64,000 nt of DNA from Gammaproteobacteria bacterium (GTDB lineage: Bacteria > Pseudomonadota > Gammaproteobacteria > HTCC5015): the NCBI GenBank assembly GCA_013817245.1, contig JACDDA010000007.1:1-64000 (forward strand), written 5' to 3'. The notes beneath the pieces are model-generated. The model was not told the origin of the DNA and did not search any database. It saw nothing but the letters and a program-made list of their open reading frames with translations. Below are positions 27,883-35,767 of this stretch, piece by piece; positions within the stretch are counted from its first letter, which is position 1, and the number at the start of each line of letters is the position of its first letter. Position numbers and translations under genes: made by a program.

Positions 27883-29001
27883 TTAACGACGCAGCGTGTA
27901 ATGCAGTTCTGGCACAGCATTCGAATTGTTTGTCGCTCTAGTCGATGACTCTCTGCTTGCGGGTTGCAACAAGTTTGAAGCATCTAGCGCACGTTGCAAT
28001 TTTATAATATCGCTGCGTTGTTGAATTTGATAATCAATACGATCACCTTGCAAATTAATAGGTGTCACTTGTTCAATAAAGGTTTGTTTTTTTAAATACT
28101 GCAAAACGTTAGCATAATCTCGCGCCGACGTTGCACCATCGACTCGCAATAACACTTTGTTTAATGCACTACTCGCACCTTGTTGCCCGAGTGATTGTTG
28201 CGCGACGATATTCACCATGTCGTCTACCGCTTTTGCAACAGCGGACTCGGCGTTATCTGCACGGCCGCGCCACGTTTGCGCGTCACCACCAAAATGCAAA
28301 CTCCAACGCGCATCCGCCGTGCTGCCGTTATCATTCACATAACCAACCAAAGCGGCCGGCGTACCGTAACGAGCTGAAGCAACTCGAATATTATTGACGA
28401 CATCATTCATTACATCGGTGGTTTTTAAAGCTTGTCGATCTTGCGCATCTAACAAAGGCAATACCACATCGATGCCGCGTCGATAAGCCGCCGTCATTAA
28501 GGCGCTGTGTAATGCTGCGCTCCACTCGTCTTCATCCGCAATAAACTCACGCTGTCCCGCACGTTCAACCACTATCCACACCAATACTTTCGGACGTTCG
28601 CCGCGCCAATACGGTAAACCGGCTGCTTCCACCGCTTGCAATACCGCACGCTCATTAAAACTTACTTCAATAATTTGCTGCTTGTCTGATGCCGCCGTAT
28701 CAACACTTATATATCGATAGCTGCGCACCCATTGGTTAGCGTTAGCGCGTAAATCTTTGGCTTGCTGGGTTTGCAATACATTCGGATTGCCGCCCAACTT
28801 CACCAACACTTGATCAAACGCTTGAGTAAATGCGGCGGAACGCGCATTCAAACTGGTATCGGCCACCGGCACGCGGCCACTGGTCAAATCCACCGCATGA
28901 CTGCTAACAGAGGCACCGAGCAACAAACCACCTATAAATAGGTATGCCGCCAGCTTGTATTGCACACGCCGAGCTAATAACGAGGTATATCGCACTATCA
29001 T
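27883..29001 (-). CDS. DUF2066 periplasmic or envelope protein
   Basis: From the ATG at 29001 the protein has 372 residues. A signal peptide (hydrophobic AAYLFIGGLLLGASVSSHA) leads into VDLTSGRVPVADTSLNARSA, the usual start of DUF2066. The repeating Gln/Ala-rich helices and the late LQYLKKQTFIEQVTPINLQG fit the family, whose role is unknown. An ATG at 29070 is in frame but would put a charged extension before the signal. AAGG lies nine bases before the preferred start. Coupling to hda is conserved in gammaproteobacteria. It diverges from purM. Confidence 0.82.
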   Translation of the reverse strand: MIVRYTSLLARRVQYKLAAYLFIGGLLLGASVSSHAVDLTSGRVPVADTSLNARSAAFTQAFDQVLVKLGGNPNVLQTQQAKDLRANANQWVRSYRYISVDTAASDKQQIIEVSFNERAVLQAVEAAGLPYWRGERPKVLVWIVVERAGQREFIADEDEWSAALHSALMTAAYRRGIDVVLPLLDAQDRQALKTTDVMNDVVNNIRVASARYGTPAALVGYVNDNGSTADARWSLHFGGDAQTWRGRADNAESAVAKAVDDMVNIVAQQSLGQQGASSALNKVLLRVDGATSARDYANVLQYLKKQTFIEQVTPINLQGDRIDYQIQQRSDIIKLQRALDASNLLQPASRESSTRATNNSNAVPELHYTLRR

Positions 29002-29166
29002 GATCCGAAGCCTTATGGGTTGGGCCGCTATCTTAATGGCTGCCCTCAATAAAAACATCTGCGAAATCATCCATTAACCGAAACCTCGGTTTCACAACGG
29101 TGTTGCCTCAGCGGCGCTCGGTGTACAATGCCGCCCCCAATCCCATAGCCACACGAGCGATTTTTC

Positions 29167-30240
29167 ATGGGCGATTCGTCGAATTCAAATACTTCTCTGA
29201 GCTACGCAACTGCGGGCGTTAACATTGATGCGGGCAATGCCTTAATCGAACGGATTAAACCCTTAGTAAAACGCACCCAACGGCCTGAAGTCCTCGGCGG
29301 GCTGGGTGGTTTTGGCGCCTTGTTTGAATTACCGCTGCATCGTTATCGTCAACCCGTATTAGTGTCCGGCACCGACGGCGTGGGCACTAAATTAAAACTC
29401 GCGCAACAAATGGGTAAACACGACACGATTGGTATCGACTTAGTCGCCATGTGTGTCAACGATATTTTGGTGCAAGGCGCCGAACCTTTATTTTTCTTAG
29501 ATTATTTCGCCACAGGCAAACTGAATGTCGATACCGCAACTGCGGTGATCAGCGGAATTGCTGAGGGCTGTTTGCAATCTGGCGCGGCATTAGTCGGTGG
29601 TGAAACCGCCGAAATGCCCGGTATGTATGCCGATGAAGAATATGATCTCGCGGGTTTTTGCGTGGGCATTGTCGAAAAAGAACAGCTGCTCGATGGTCAA
29701 GCCTGTGTTGCGGGCGACGTTATTCTCGGCGTGCATTCATCGGGGTTGCATTCGAATGGTTATTCTTTAGCACGCAAAGTGATTGAACACAGCCACGCGA
29801 CGCTCGACAGCGCGTTTGGTGATCGCACATTAGGTGAAGCGTTGTTAGCACCGACGCGTATTTATGTAAAACCGGTGCTCGCATTGCTAAGCAAATATCC
29901 TTTGCACGCGATTGCGCATATTACCGGCGGTGGTTTACCAGAAAATTTACCCCGTGTTTTACCCAAAGGTCTGCAAGCGCGGATTGATTGTCACGCATGG
30001 CAACGCGCGGAAATTTTTAACTGGTTACAAAGCGCTGGCAATATTGAAGCATTTGAAATGCACCGCACTTTTAACTGCGGTATTGGTTTAATTATTATTA
30101 CTGCCGCCGAACACGTTGATGCGATCATGCGTGACTTAAAAACGGCAGGCGAGCAAGTCGATATTATTGGACGACTTGAAACCAATAGCGCAGCTAGCAA
30201 CGCAGCGCCGCATGTGATTCTCGATAATTTAAGTAATTAA
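29167..30240 (+). CDS. purM: Phosphoribosylformylglycinamidine cyclo-ligase
   Basis: AIR synthetase, which closes the imidazole ring in purine synthesis using ATP. The protein has 357 residues. Characteristic strings are [20 protein letters not shown] near the start, [25 protein letters not shown] and [16 protein letters not shown]. It is followed 14 bp later by purN and then the DUF3108 gene, the common gammaproteobacterial cluster. No PurR-like operator was recognised by eye. Confidence 0.97.
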   Translation: MGDSSNSNTSLSYATAGVNIDAGNALIERIKPLVKRTQRPEVLGGLGGFGALFELPLHRYRQPVLVSGTDGVGTKLKLAQQMGKHDTIGIDLVAMCVNDILVQGAEPLFFLDYFATGKLNVDTATAVISGIAEGCLQSGAALVGGETAEMPGMYADEEYDLAGFCVGIVEKEQLLDGQACVAGDVILGVHSSGLHSNGYSLARKVIEHSHATLDSAFGDRTLGEALLAPTRIYVKPVLALLSKYPLHAIAHITGGGLPENLPRVLPKGLQARIDCHAWQRAEIFNWLQSAGNIEAFEMHRTFNCGIGLIIITAAEHVDAIMRDLKTAGEQVDIIGRLETNSAASNAAPHVILDNLSN

Positions 30241-30254
30241 AAATTTAATTATTT

Positions 30255-30911
30255 ATGACAGCGTCAACCCGCACGGTGATTCTGGTTTCGGGCAATGGAT
30301 CAAATTTGCAAGCGATCATCGATGCCTGCCAACAACAACGCTGTCATGCAACCGTCGTCGGCGTAATTAGCAATAATGCTAATGCCTATGCATTACAACG
30401 TGCACAAGCTGCGCAAATTCCTACCGCGTATGTTGATCATCGAACGTATGCAACGCGCGAAGAGTTTGATCAAACACTGCAACTGACTATCGATACCTAT
30501 GCATCGGATCTCATCGTGCTGGCTGGTTTCATGCGCATCTTAACACCGACGTTTGTACGGCATTACGCGGGACGTTTACTCAATATTCATCCCTCACTGT
30601 TACCCAAATATCGCGGTTTGCATACTCATCAACGCGCACTGGATGCCGGTGATAGCGAACATGGTAGTACCGTGCATTTTGTCACTGAAGAATTAGACGG
30701 CGGCCCCTTAATCGCACAAGCACGTATTCAGATCTGCGCCGACGACACTGCCGCAACCTTGGCAACTAAAACTCAAACCAGGGAACATCAACTTTATCCT
30801 CGGGTCATAGACTGGTATGCCCAAGGTCGTTTACACCTGGTTAATCAACACGTGGTATTCGATCAACAACGCTTGTCACAGCCACTGAATTTAGATACTG
30901 TGAACCCATGA
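30255..30911 (+). CDS. purN: Phosphoribosylglycinamide formyltransferase
   Basis: This enzyme transfers a formyl group from 10-formyl-THF to GAR. The protein has 218 residues. VSGNGSNLQAIID binds phosphate, and the catalytic centre NIHPSLLPKYRGLHTH and TVHFVTEELDGGPLI contains the conserved Asn, His and Asp. The C-terminus is slightly shifted relative to E. coli but within family range. It overlaps the DUF3108 gene by 4 bp (ATGA). Confidence 0.96.
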   Translation: MTASTRTVILVSGNGSNLQAIIDACQQQRCHATVVGVISNNANAYALQRAQAAQIPTAYVDHRTYATREEFDQTLQLTIDTYASDLIVLAGFMRILTPTFVRHYAGRLLNIHPSLLPKYRGLHTHQRALDAGDSEHGSTVHFVTEELDGGPLIAQARIQICADDTAATLATKTQTREHQLYPRVIDWYAQGRLHLVNQHVVFDQQRLSQPLNLDTVNP

Positions 30912-31732
30912 AAAAAATATGTTTCGGTCTTATGGTTTTATTTAACCTCAATGCAGTCATTGCGGGCGGTGAAGCCCAATCGACTGAAGCAAACCCTGCT
31001 GCTAATGCACCGGCCGTAGTAGCTCCAACGGCGTTGCCTCCTACCGTATTAACTCCCACCGACAGCAACAAGCCCGCGACAAAAGTAACACTTACTCCGT
31101 ATGTAGCAGAATATAAAATAGAAAAACTTGGCGTTGCGGTTGGTCACGCAGTCATGACATTAAGCGATAAAGGCAACGGCATTTGGGAATACAGTTCGCG
31201 CGTTAAACCTTATGGCGTGGCTTCACTTTTCACTAAACAAGAAGTTGTTGAATCGAGCCAAGTGCGACTCATGCCGGACAATAGTATTAAACCGCTGATT
31301 TACGAACATAAACACAAAGGCGGCGACAAAGCCAAAAATGTGCAATACGTTTATGACTGGAATCAAAAAACTGTCACAACCGTTGTAAATGGCGCCCCCA
31401 AACAGTTTCCTTTAGACAAGCCATTATATGACCCACAATCTGCCCAATTATTTTTAAGCATCGCATTACAAACCGGCGCAAAATCGATTGAAGTGCCCGT
31501 GCTCGATGATGGCGAGATTAATAACTACACCTTAAGTTTCTCTGGCACGGAAACACTTAAAACCAAACTCGGCGAATATCAAACACAAAAATTAAGTCGC
31601 GTCCATGGCAAGCGGGTTACTCATACCTGGATTGCACCGCGCTTAAATTTTATTCCAGTGCGCATTGAACAAATCAAAAATCAAGACAGCTCTGTTTCGA
31701 TGTCATTAGATTCGGTACGTTGGTCGCAATAA
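30908..31732 (+). CDS. DUF3108 periplasmic protein
   Basis: This 274-residue protein has a signal peptide (about 1-20, FGLMVLFNLNAVIAGG), then an Ala/Pro/Thr-rich linker (21-60). A beta-rich DUF3108 domain starts TPYVAEYKIEKLGVAVGHAV and ends near the C-terminus with FIPVRIEQIKN. The family is predicted to adopt a lipoprotein-like beta fold with unknown ligand. It is coupled to purN by ATGA overlap, a conserved arrangement whose reason is not known. Confidence 0.85.
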   Translation: MKKICFGLMVLFNLNAVIAGGEAQSTEANPAANAPAVVAPTALPPTVLTPTDSNKPATKVTLTPYVAEYKIEKLGVAVGHAVMTLSDKGNGIWEYSSRVKPYGVASLFTKQEVVESSQVRLMPDNSIKPLIYEHKHKGGDKAKNVQYVYDWNQKTVTTVVNGAPKQFPLDKPLYDPQSAQLFLSIALQTGAKSIEVPVLDDGEINNYTLSFSGTETLKTKLGEYQTQKLSRVHGKRVTHTWIAPRLNFIPVRIEQIKNQDSSVSMSLDSVRWSQ

Positions 31733-31812
31733 ATTTCATTCGTAAGTTCGTTCGTTCATAAAAATGCCATATTCCATAGGTAAGCTATCGCCCATTAGGG
31801 ATACCGACACCT

Positions 31813-33210
31813 ATGTCATCTACAAATATTGCTGTCTCTGTTGCACCACTTGTCATTACGACAGTTGAAGGCTTAGCGGTCAACGTGCCGCCTATTTCCA
31901 CTATCGTTAAAGTGGAAGAAGTCGCACTATTATTTCTTCGTCCCGAATACAAACTCGTTTTATCGATTCCAGTAGTGGAAGGTCGTTGTGCTGTCGGCAT
32001 TATTAGTCGACATCGCTTCATGGAAATTTATTTGCGCCCGTATGGTCGTGATTTGTTCGGCAAAAAAACCGTTGCTCACATCATGTATAGCGAAGCACTG
32101 ACGGTGCGACATGATGAGTCCATCGACTCCGCTGCGCGGCATATTACTGAGAATATCGAATATCCCGTTAAAGATGACTTCATCATCACTAAAGACGGTG
32201 AATATTTTGGCATGGCGGCGGTACCGAGCTTATTAACCGCGCTAGAAAATCAATATCGTTACAACAGTTTAAAACTGCAAAAAGCTTATAAACAATTAAA
32301 AGCTTCACAAAGCCAACTGATCCAATCCGAAAAAATGGCGTCTATCGGTCAAATGGTAGCGGGCGTTGCGCATGAAATTAATACGCCGTTAGGTTACGTT
32401 TCTAATAACGTCAACATGAGTCGCGGTATATTTTTACAAGTCATGCAATTAGTCAGCAAATTTGAAGACTTACTGCACATGATGGCGGATGAAAATGTCG
32501 ACAGCACTACATTAGATCAGGCCATTCTAGAAATCATGCAAGAATGTGAACAACAACGCGAAGAAAAACTCTACGCGGAAATTAACAACTTAATTGACGA
32601 CAGCCTGTATGGACTCAATCAAATCGGCGAAATCGTTACCGGCTTAAAAGATTTTAGCCGCATCGACAAAGCAGCCGTTGCCAACGTCTCCATTCATGAA
32701 TGCATTGATAACGCTTTAATGATAGGGAAAAACGTTATAAAAAATAAAGCTAACATCCATAAAAAATATGCGGACGATATTCCGTTAATTACGTGCTCGC
32801 CATCTAAACTAAACCAAGTATTTTTAAACTTAATCACCAATGCAGCGCAAGCGATCGAAGCATTCGGCGATATTTACATTAGCACTAAAAATGACGGCTC
32901 GCATGTCATCATTAGTATTCGTGATTCAGGCAAAGGCATTCCTGACAGTTTATTAAATAAAATTTTCGATCCTTTCTTTACCACTAAAAAAATCGGCGAA
33001 GGCACGGGCTTAGGCTTGTCGATTGTTTATCAAATCATCAAACAACACCGCGGCCTCATTAGCGTGAAATCAAAAGTAGGACATGGCACTCTTTTTAATA
33101 TCAAGCTGCCCATTAGACAATTACAAACAAACGAATCAATGTCTCCGGAAATTTTGTCTAATACACTGACCGCCGCGCCTTTAGAACTCAAAAAGGTGAT
33201 GGATTTTTAA
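31813..33210 (+). CDS. Sensor histidine kinase with N-terminal CBS-like pair
   Basis: This 465-residue protein has no membrane segment, so it is a cytoplasmic kinase. Residues 1-145 look like two CBS motifs (LVLSIPVVEGRCAVGIISR and DDFIITKDGEYFGMAAV). A coiled segment (145-175) leads to the H-box VAGVAHEINTPLGYV (H187). An extended dimerisation helix region (200-290) precedes the HATPase with N-box FLNLITNAAQAIEAF, G1 IRDSGKGIPD, F-box FDPFFTTKK and G2 EGTGLGLSI. All catalytic motifs are intact. CBS domains often bind adenine nucleotides, so energy or nucleotide sensing is a reasonable guess. It lies 24 bp before a tandem-receiver protein. Confidence 0.88.
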   Translation: MSSTNIAVSVAPLVITTVEGLAVNVPPISTIVKVEEVALLFLRPEYKLVLSIPVVEGRCAVGIISRHRFMEIYLRPYGRDLFGKKTVAHIMYSEALTVRHDESIDSAARHITENIEYPVKDDFIITKDGEYFGMAAVPSLLTALENQYRYNSLKLQKAYKQLKASQSQLIQSEKMASIGQMVAGVAHEINTPLGYVSNNVNMSRGIFLQVMQLVSKFEDLLHMMADENVDSTTLDQAILEIMQECEQQREEKLYAEINNLIDDSLYGLNQIGEIVTGLKDFSRIDKAAVANVSIHECIDNALMIGKNVIKNKANIHKKYADDIPLITCSPSKLNQVFLNLITNAAQAIEAFGDIYISTKNDGSHVIISIRDSGKGIPDSLLNKIFDPFFTTKKIGEGTGLGLSIVYQIIKQHRGLISVKSKVGHGTLFNIKLPIRQLQTNESMSPEILSNTLTAAPLELKKVMDF

Positions 33211-33234
33211 GTCCAACAAATAAAGGCACCTATT

Positions 33235-34179
33235 ATGACGCAAACTACACTGCCTACACTTTTGCTGCTAGATGATGAAGAACGCATTCTTCGTTCATTA
33301 CGCATGTTATTTCGCAATGAATATCAAATCTTAACCGCCACATCAGGACAAGAAGCACTGGCCTTATTAGAAAAACATAATGTGCAGGTTTTATTATCCG
33401 ATCAACGCATGCCGAATATGACCGGCGTAGAAGTCTTACGCAAAGCCCGCGATATCTCACCTACAACAATGCGGATCTTATTAACGGGTTATTCTGATTT
33501 CGAAGCGGTCATGAACTCGGTTAACGAAGGCGAAGTGTTTCGATTTTTACGCAAGCCGTGGAGCATCGACACGTTAAAAAGCGCCGTTGCAGAAGCGGCT
33601 ACCGCAGCTCAAGAAACCGCGCAATTGCTGCGCTCAACGCCGCAGACCACCGAACCCATCATTAGCAGCGATGGCAAAGTCAATATTTTAATATTAGATG
33701 AAGACAAAGAAACCTTACATGCCATCAATGATATGGCTTTACAACACATCAATATTTTTTGTGCTCGCACTTTACGCGAAGCTTTTGAAATTATTGCCAA
33801 ACACGATATTGCCATTTTAATTTCCGAATTAGTCATTAATCAGCAAGACATCAGCGGCACGATTAAAGCCTTACGCAAACACAAACCGAGTTTGTTAGCG
33901 ATTGTTGTCACGTCTTTTAGCGATGTTACCTCTTTAATTGATTTAATTAATCAAGGCCAAGTCTATCGATATTTACCTAAACCTGTGTCTAGCGGATTAT
34001 TACAACGCGCCATCAGCACCTCGCTCATTCGTTTTGAGCAGCTCCGCGCGCGTCCGGAATTAAACAAACGTTATGCCGTAGATGCGCCTCAAGATGATGA
34101 ACAACGCAGCTTCTCAGACAAAGTAAAAAATTACTTGGATAAAATTCGCAGTCGCAGCAATCATATGCGCGCTAATTGA
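33235..34179 (+). CDS. Tandem-receiver response regulator, no output domain
   Basis: This 314-residue protein has two REC domains. The first (8-125) is canonical: acidic pair DDEE at 13-16, phosphoacceptor D56 in LLSDQRMP, T84 in LLTGYSD and K107. The second (148-265) has D155/E156/D157 and K249, but Glu (E198, LISELVIN) at the phosphoacceptor position, so it is probably a pseudo-receiver. The C-terminal 45 residues are basic and charged, with no HTH, GGDEF or other known output. It is cotranscribed with the kinase at 31813. Confidence 0.88.
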   Translation: MTQTTLPTLLLLDDEERILRSLRMLFRNEYQILTATSGQEALALLEKHNVQVLLSDQRMPNMTGVEVLRKARDISPTTMRILLTGYSDFEAVMNSVNEGEVFRFLRKPWSIDTLKSAVAEAATAAQETAQLLRSTPQTTEPIISSDGKVNILILDEDKETLHAINDMALQHINIFCARTLREAFEIIAKHDIAILISELVINQQDISGTIKALRKHKPSLLAIVVTSFSDVTSLIDLINQGQVYRYLPKPVSSGLLQRAISTSLIRFEQLRARPELNKRYAVDAPQDDEQRSFSDKVKNYLDKIRSRSNHMRAN

Positions 34180-34196
34180 TAAAGCAGAAAAAAGAA

Positions 34197-34216
34197 CGAG
34201 CGCACACATGCGCTCG
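34197..34216 (-). terminator. Intrinsic terminator of argG
   Basis: CGAGCGCA (34197-34204) pairs perfectly with TGCGCTCG (34209-34216) around a CACA loop. On the reverse strand the stem is followed by TTCTTTTTT, a good U-tract. It lies 18 bp after the argG stop and also separates it from the convergent response-regulator gene. Confidence 0.8.
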
Positions 34217-34233
34217 CTCACAAAGGTAATAAA

Positions 34234-35463
34234 TTATTTAATGTTGCGTTTGTTAGCCGCGATACGCATGCGCAAGGCATTTAACTTAATAAAGCCTTCT
34301 GCATCTTTTTGATTATAGGCACCGCCATCATCTTCAAACGTAGCAATATTGGCATCAAACAAACTGTCGCTTTCTGATTGGCGTCCGACCACAATGACAT
34401 TGCCTTTGTAGAGTTTTAAACGCACTACGCCATTCACTGGCGTTTGTGTTTCATTAATTAAAGTTTGCAGCGCTGAACGTTCCGGGCTCCACCAATAGCC
34501 GTTATAAATCATACTGGCGTAACGCGGCATTAATTCGTCTTTTAAATGCGCGACTTCACGATCTAAGGTAATCGACTCAATCGCACGATGCGCTTTTAAT
34601 AAAATCGTACCGCCCGGTGTTTCATAACAACCGCGTGACTTCATACCAACATAACGATTTTCCACTAAGTCCAAACGCCCAATGCCATTCGCGCCGCCGA
34701 TTTTATTTAAGGTTTCTAAAATAGTCGCAGGGCTTAAGGCTTTACCGTCTAATGCTACGGCGTCACCTTTAGCAAAGGTAATTTCTAGATAGCTTGCTTT
34801 ATCCGGCGCATTTTCTGGTGACACCGACCAACGCCACATGTCTTCTTCGGGTTCGCTCCACGGATTTTCTAGAATCTGACCTTCGTAAGAGATGTGCAAT
34901 AAATTCGCATCGGTTGAATACGGTGAGCCACCGCCTTTTTTACGTTCAATCGAAATATTATTTTTTGCTGCGTACTCCAATAATTTTTCACGCGACGTTA
35001 AATCCCATTCACGCCACGGTGCAATTACTTTTACGCCGGGCTTTAACGCATATGCACCTAATTCAAAACGCACTTGATCATTGCCTTTACCGGTTGCGCC
35101 ATGCGAAATCGCATCGGCACCTGTTTCATTAGCTATTTCAATCAAACGTTTAGCAATCAGGGGCCGCGCAATTGAAGTGCCAAGCAAATATTCACCTTCA
35201 TAAATGGTGTTAGCACGAAACATTGGGAAGACAAAATCGCGGACAAATTCTTCACGCACGTCTTCGATATAAATTTCTTTAATGCCCAATGCTTCAGCTT
35301 TGGCACGCGCGGGTTCAACCTCTTCGCCTTGACCTAAGTCAGCGGTGAAGGTCACTACTTCGCATTGATAAACGTCTTGCAACCATTTCAAAATCACGGA
35401 AGTATCTAAACCACCGGAATACGCGAGTACTACTTTTTTAATAGCTTGTTTAGGTGTCGTCAT
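34234..35463 (-). CDS. argG: Argininosuccinate synthase
   Basis: This enzyme ligates citrulline and aspartate using ATP in arginine synthesis. From the ATG at 35463 it has 409 residues. The PP-loop [17 protein letters not shown] lies near the start, and [13 protein letters not shown] and [15 protein letters not shown] are conserved substrate sites. The frame stays open 198 bp upstream, but that extension has no family counterpart, and GTGGAT precedes the ATG at 35463, so the shorter form is chosen. It diverges from aceE across 304 bp and ends at a strong terminator. Confidence 0.97.
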   Translation of the reverse strand: MTTPKQAIKKVVLAYSGGLDTSVILKWLQDVYQCEVVTFTADLGQGEEVEPARAKAEALGIKEIYIEDVREEFVRDFVFPMFRANTIYEGEYLLGTSIARPLIAKRLIEIANETGADAISHGATGKGNDQVRFELGAYALKPGVKVIAPWREWDLTSREKLLEYAAKNNISIERKKGGGSPYSTDANLLHISYEGQILENPWSEPEEDMWRWSVSPENAPDKASYLEITFAKGDAVALDGKALSPATILETLNKIGGANGIGRLDLVENRYVGMKSRGCYETPGGTILLKAHRAIESITLDREVAHLKDELMPRYASMIYNGYWWSPERSALQTLINETQTPVNGVVRLKLYKGNVIVVGRQSESDSLFDANIATFEDDGGAYNQKDAEGFIKLNALRMRIAANKRNIK

Positions 35464-35767
35464 GAGATCCACTTGGCTGACTGATGAGAATTGCAAGGCG
35501 GCGAATTGTACACGGTTGCTGCGCTCGCCGTGAATCGAGGATGGTGCAAAATGCCTAGCACATTCAGCGAGAATACACATGACTGTAAATTCTGCCCTAA
35601 GCACGTTAAGATTAAGCCCGCTTATATGGTGTATTGGCGCATTTCCAATACAGCACCGCAAACCCTTAATTTCCTGGCCGAGTTTTCGTTCGCCATACGC
35701 TGCGTAAATTCGGTCACCCAGTTAATACTTGCTTCTGCACACCGCAAAGAAGCTATGAGGATTTCGA
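35464..35767. other. Divergent promoter region between argG and aceE
   Basis: The 304 bp hold no convincing gene; an in-frame run near 35491-35775 has poor codon character and overlaps the aceE ribosome site. The main feature is the inverted repeat at 35630-35652. TGAGGAT just before 35768 is the aceE ribosome binding site. Promoters for both genes should lie here, but no -35/-10 pair stands out. Confidence 0.5.
35630..35652. promoter_or_regulatory. Possible operator upstream of aceE (inverted repeat)
   Basis: TGTATTGG (35630-35637) pairs with CCAATACA (35645-35652) over a 7-base spacer. The ATTGG/CCAAT half-sites resemble those of the pyruvate-sensing regulator PdhR, although the E. coli operator has a shorter spacer. 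It lies 116 bp before the aceE start. The regulator itself is not in the window. Confidence 0.4.

Noticed and set aside
35464-35661. N-terminal extension of argG by 66 codons
   Set aside because: The family starts at the PP-loop region. The ATG at 35463 has a ribosome site, and the extension has no recognisable sequence.
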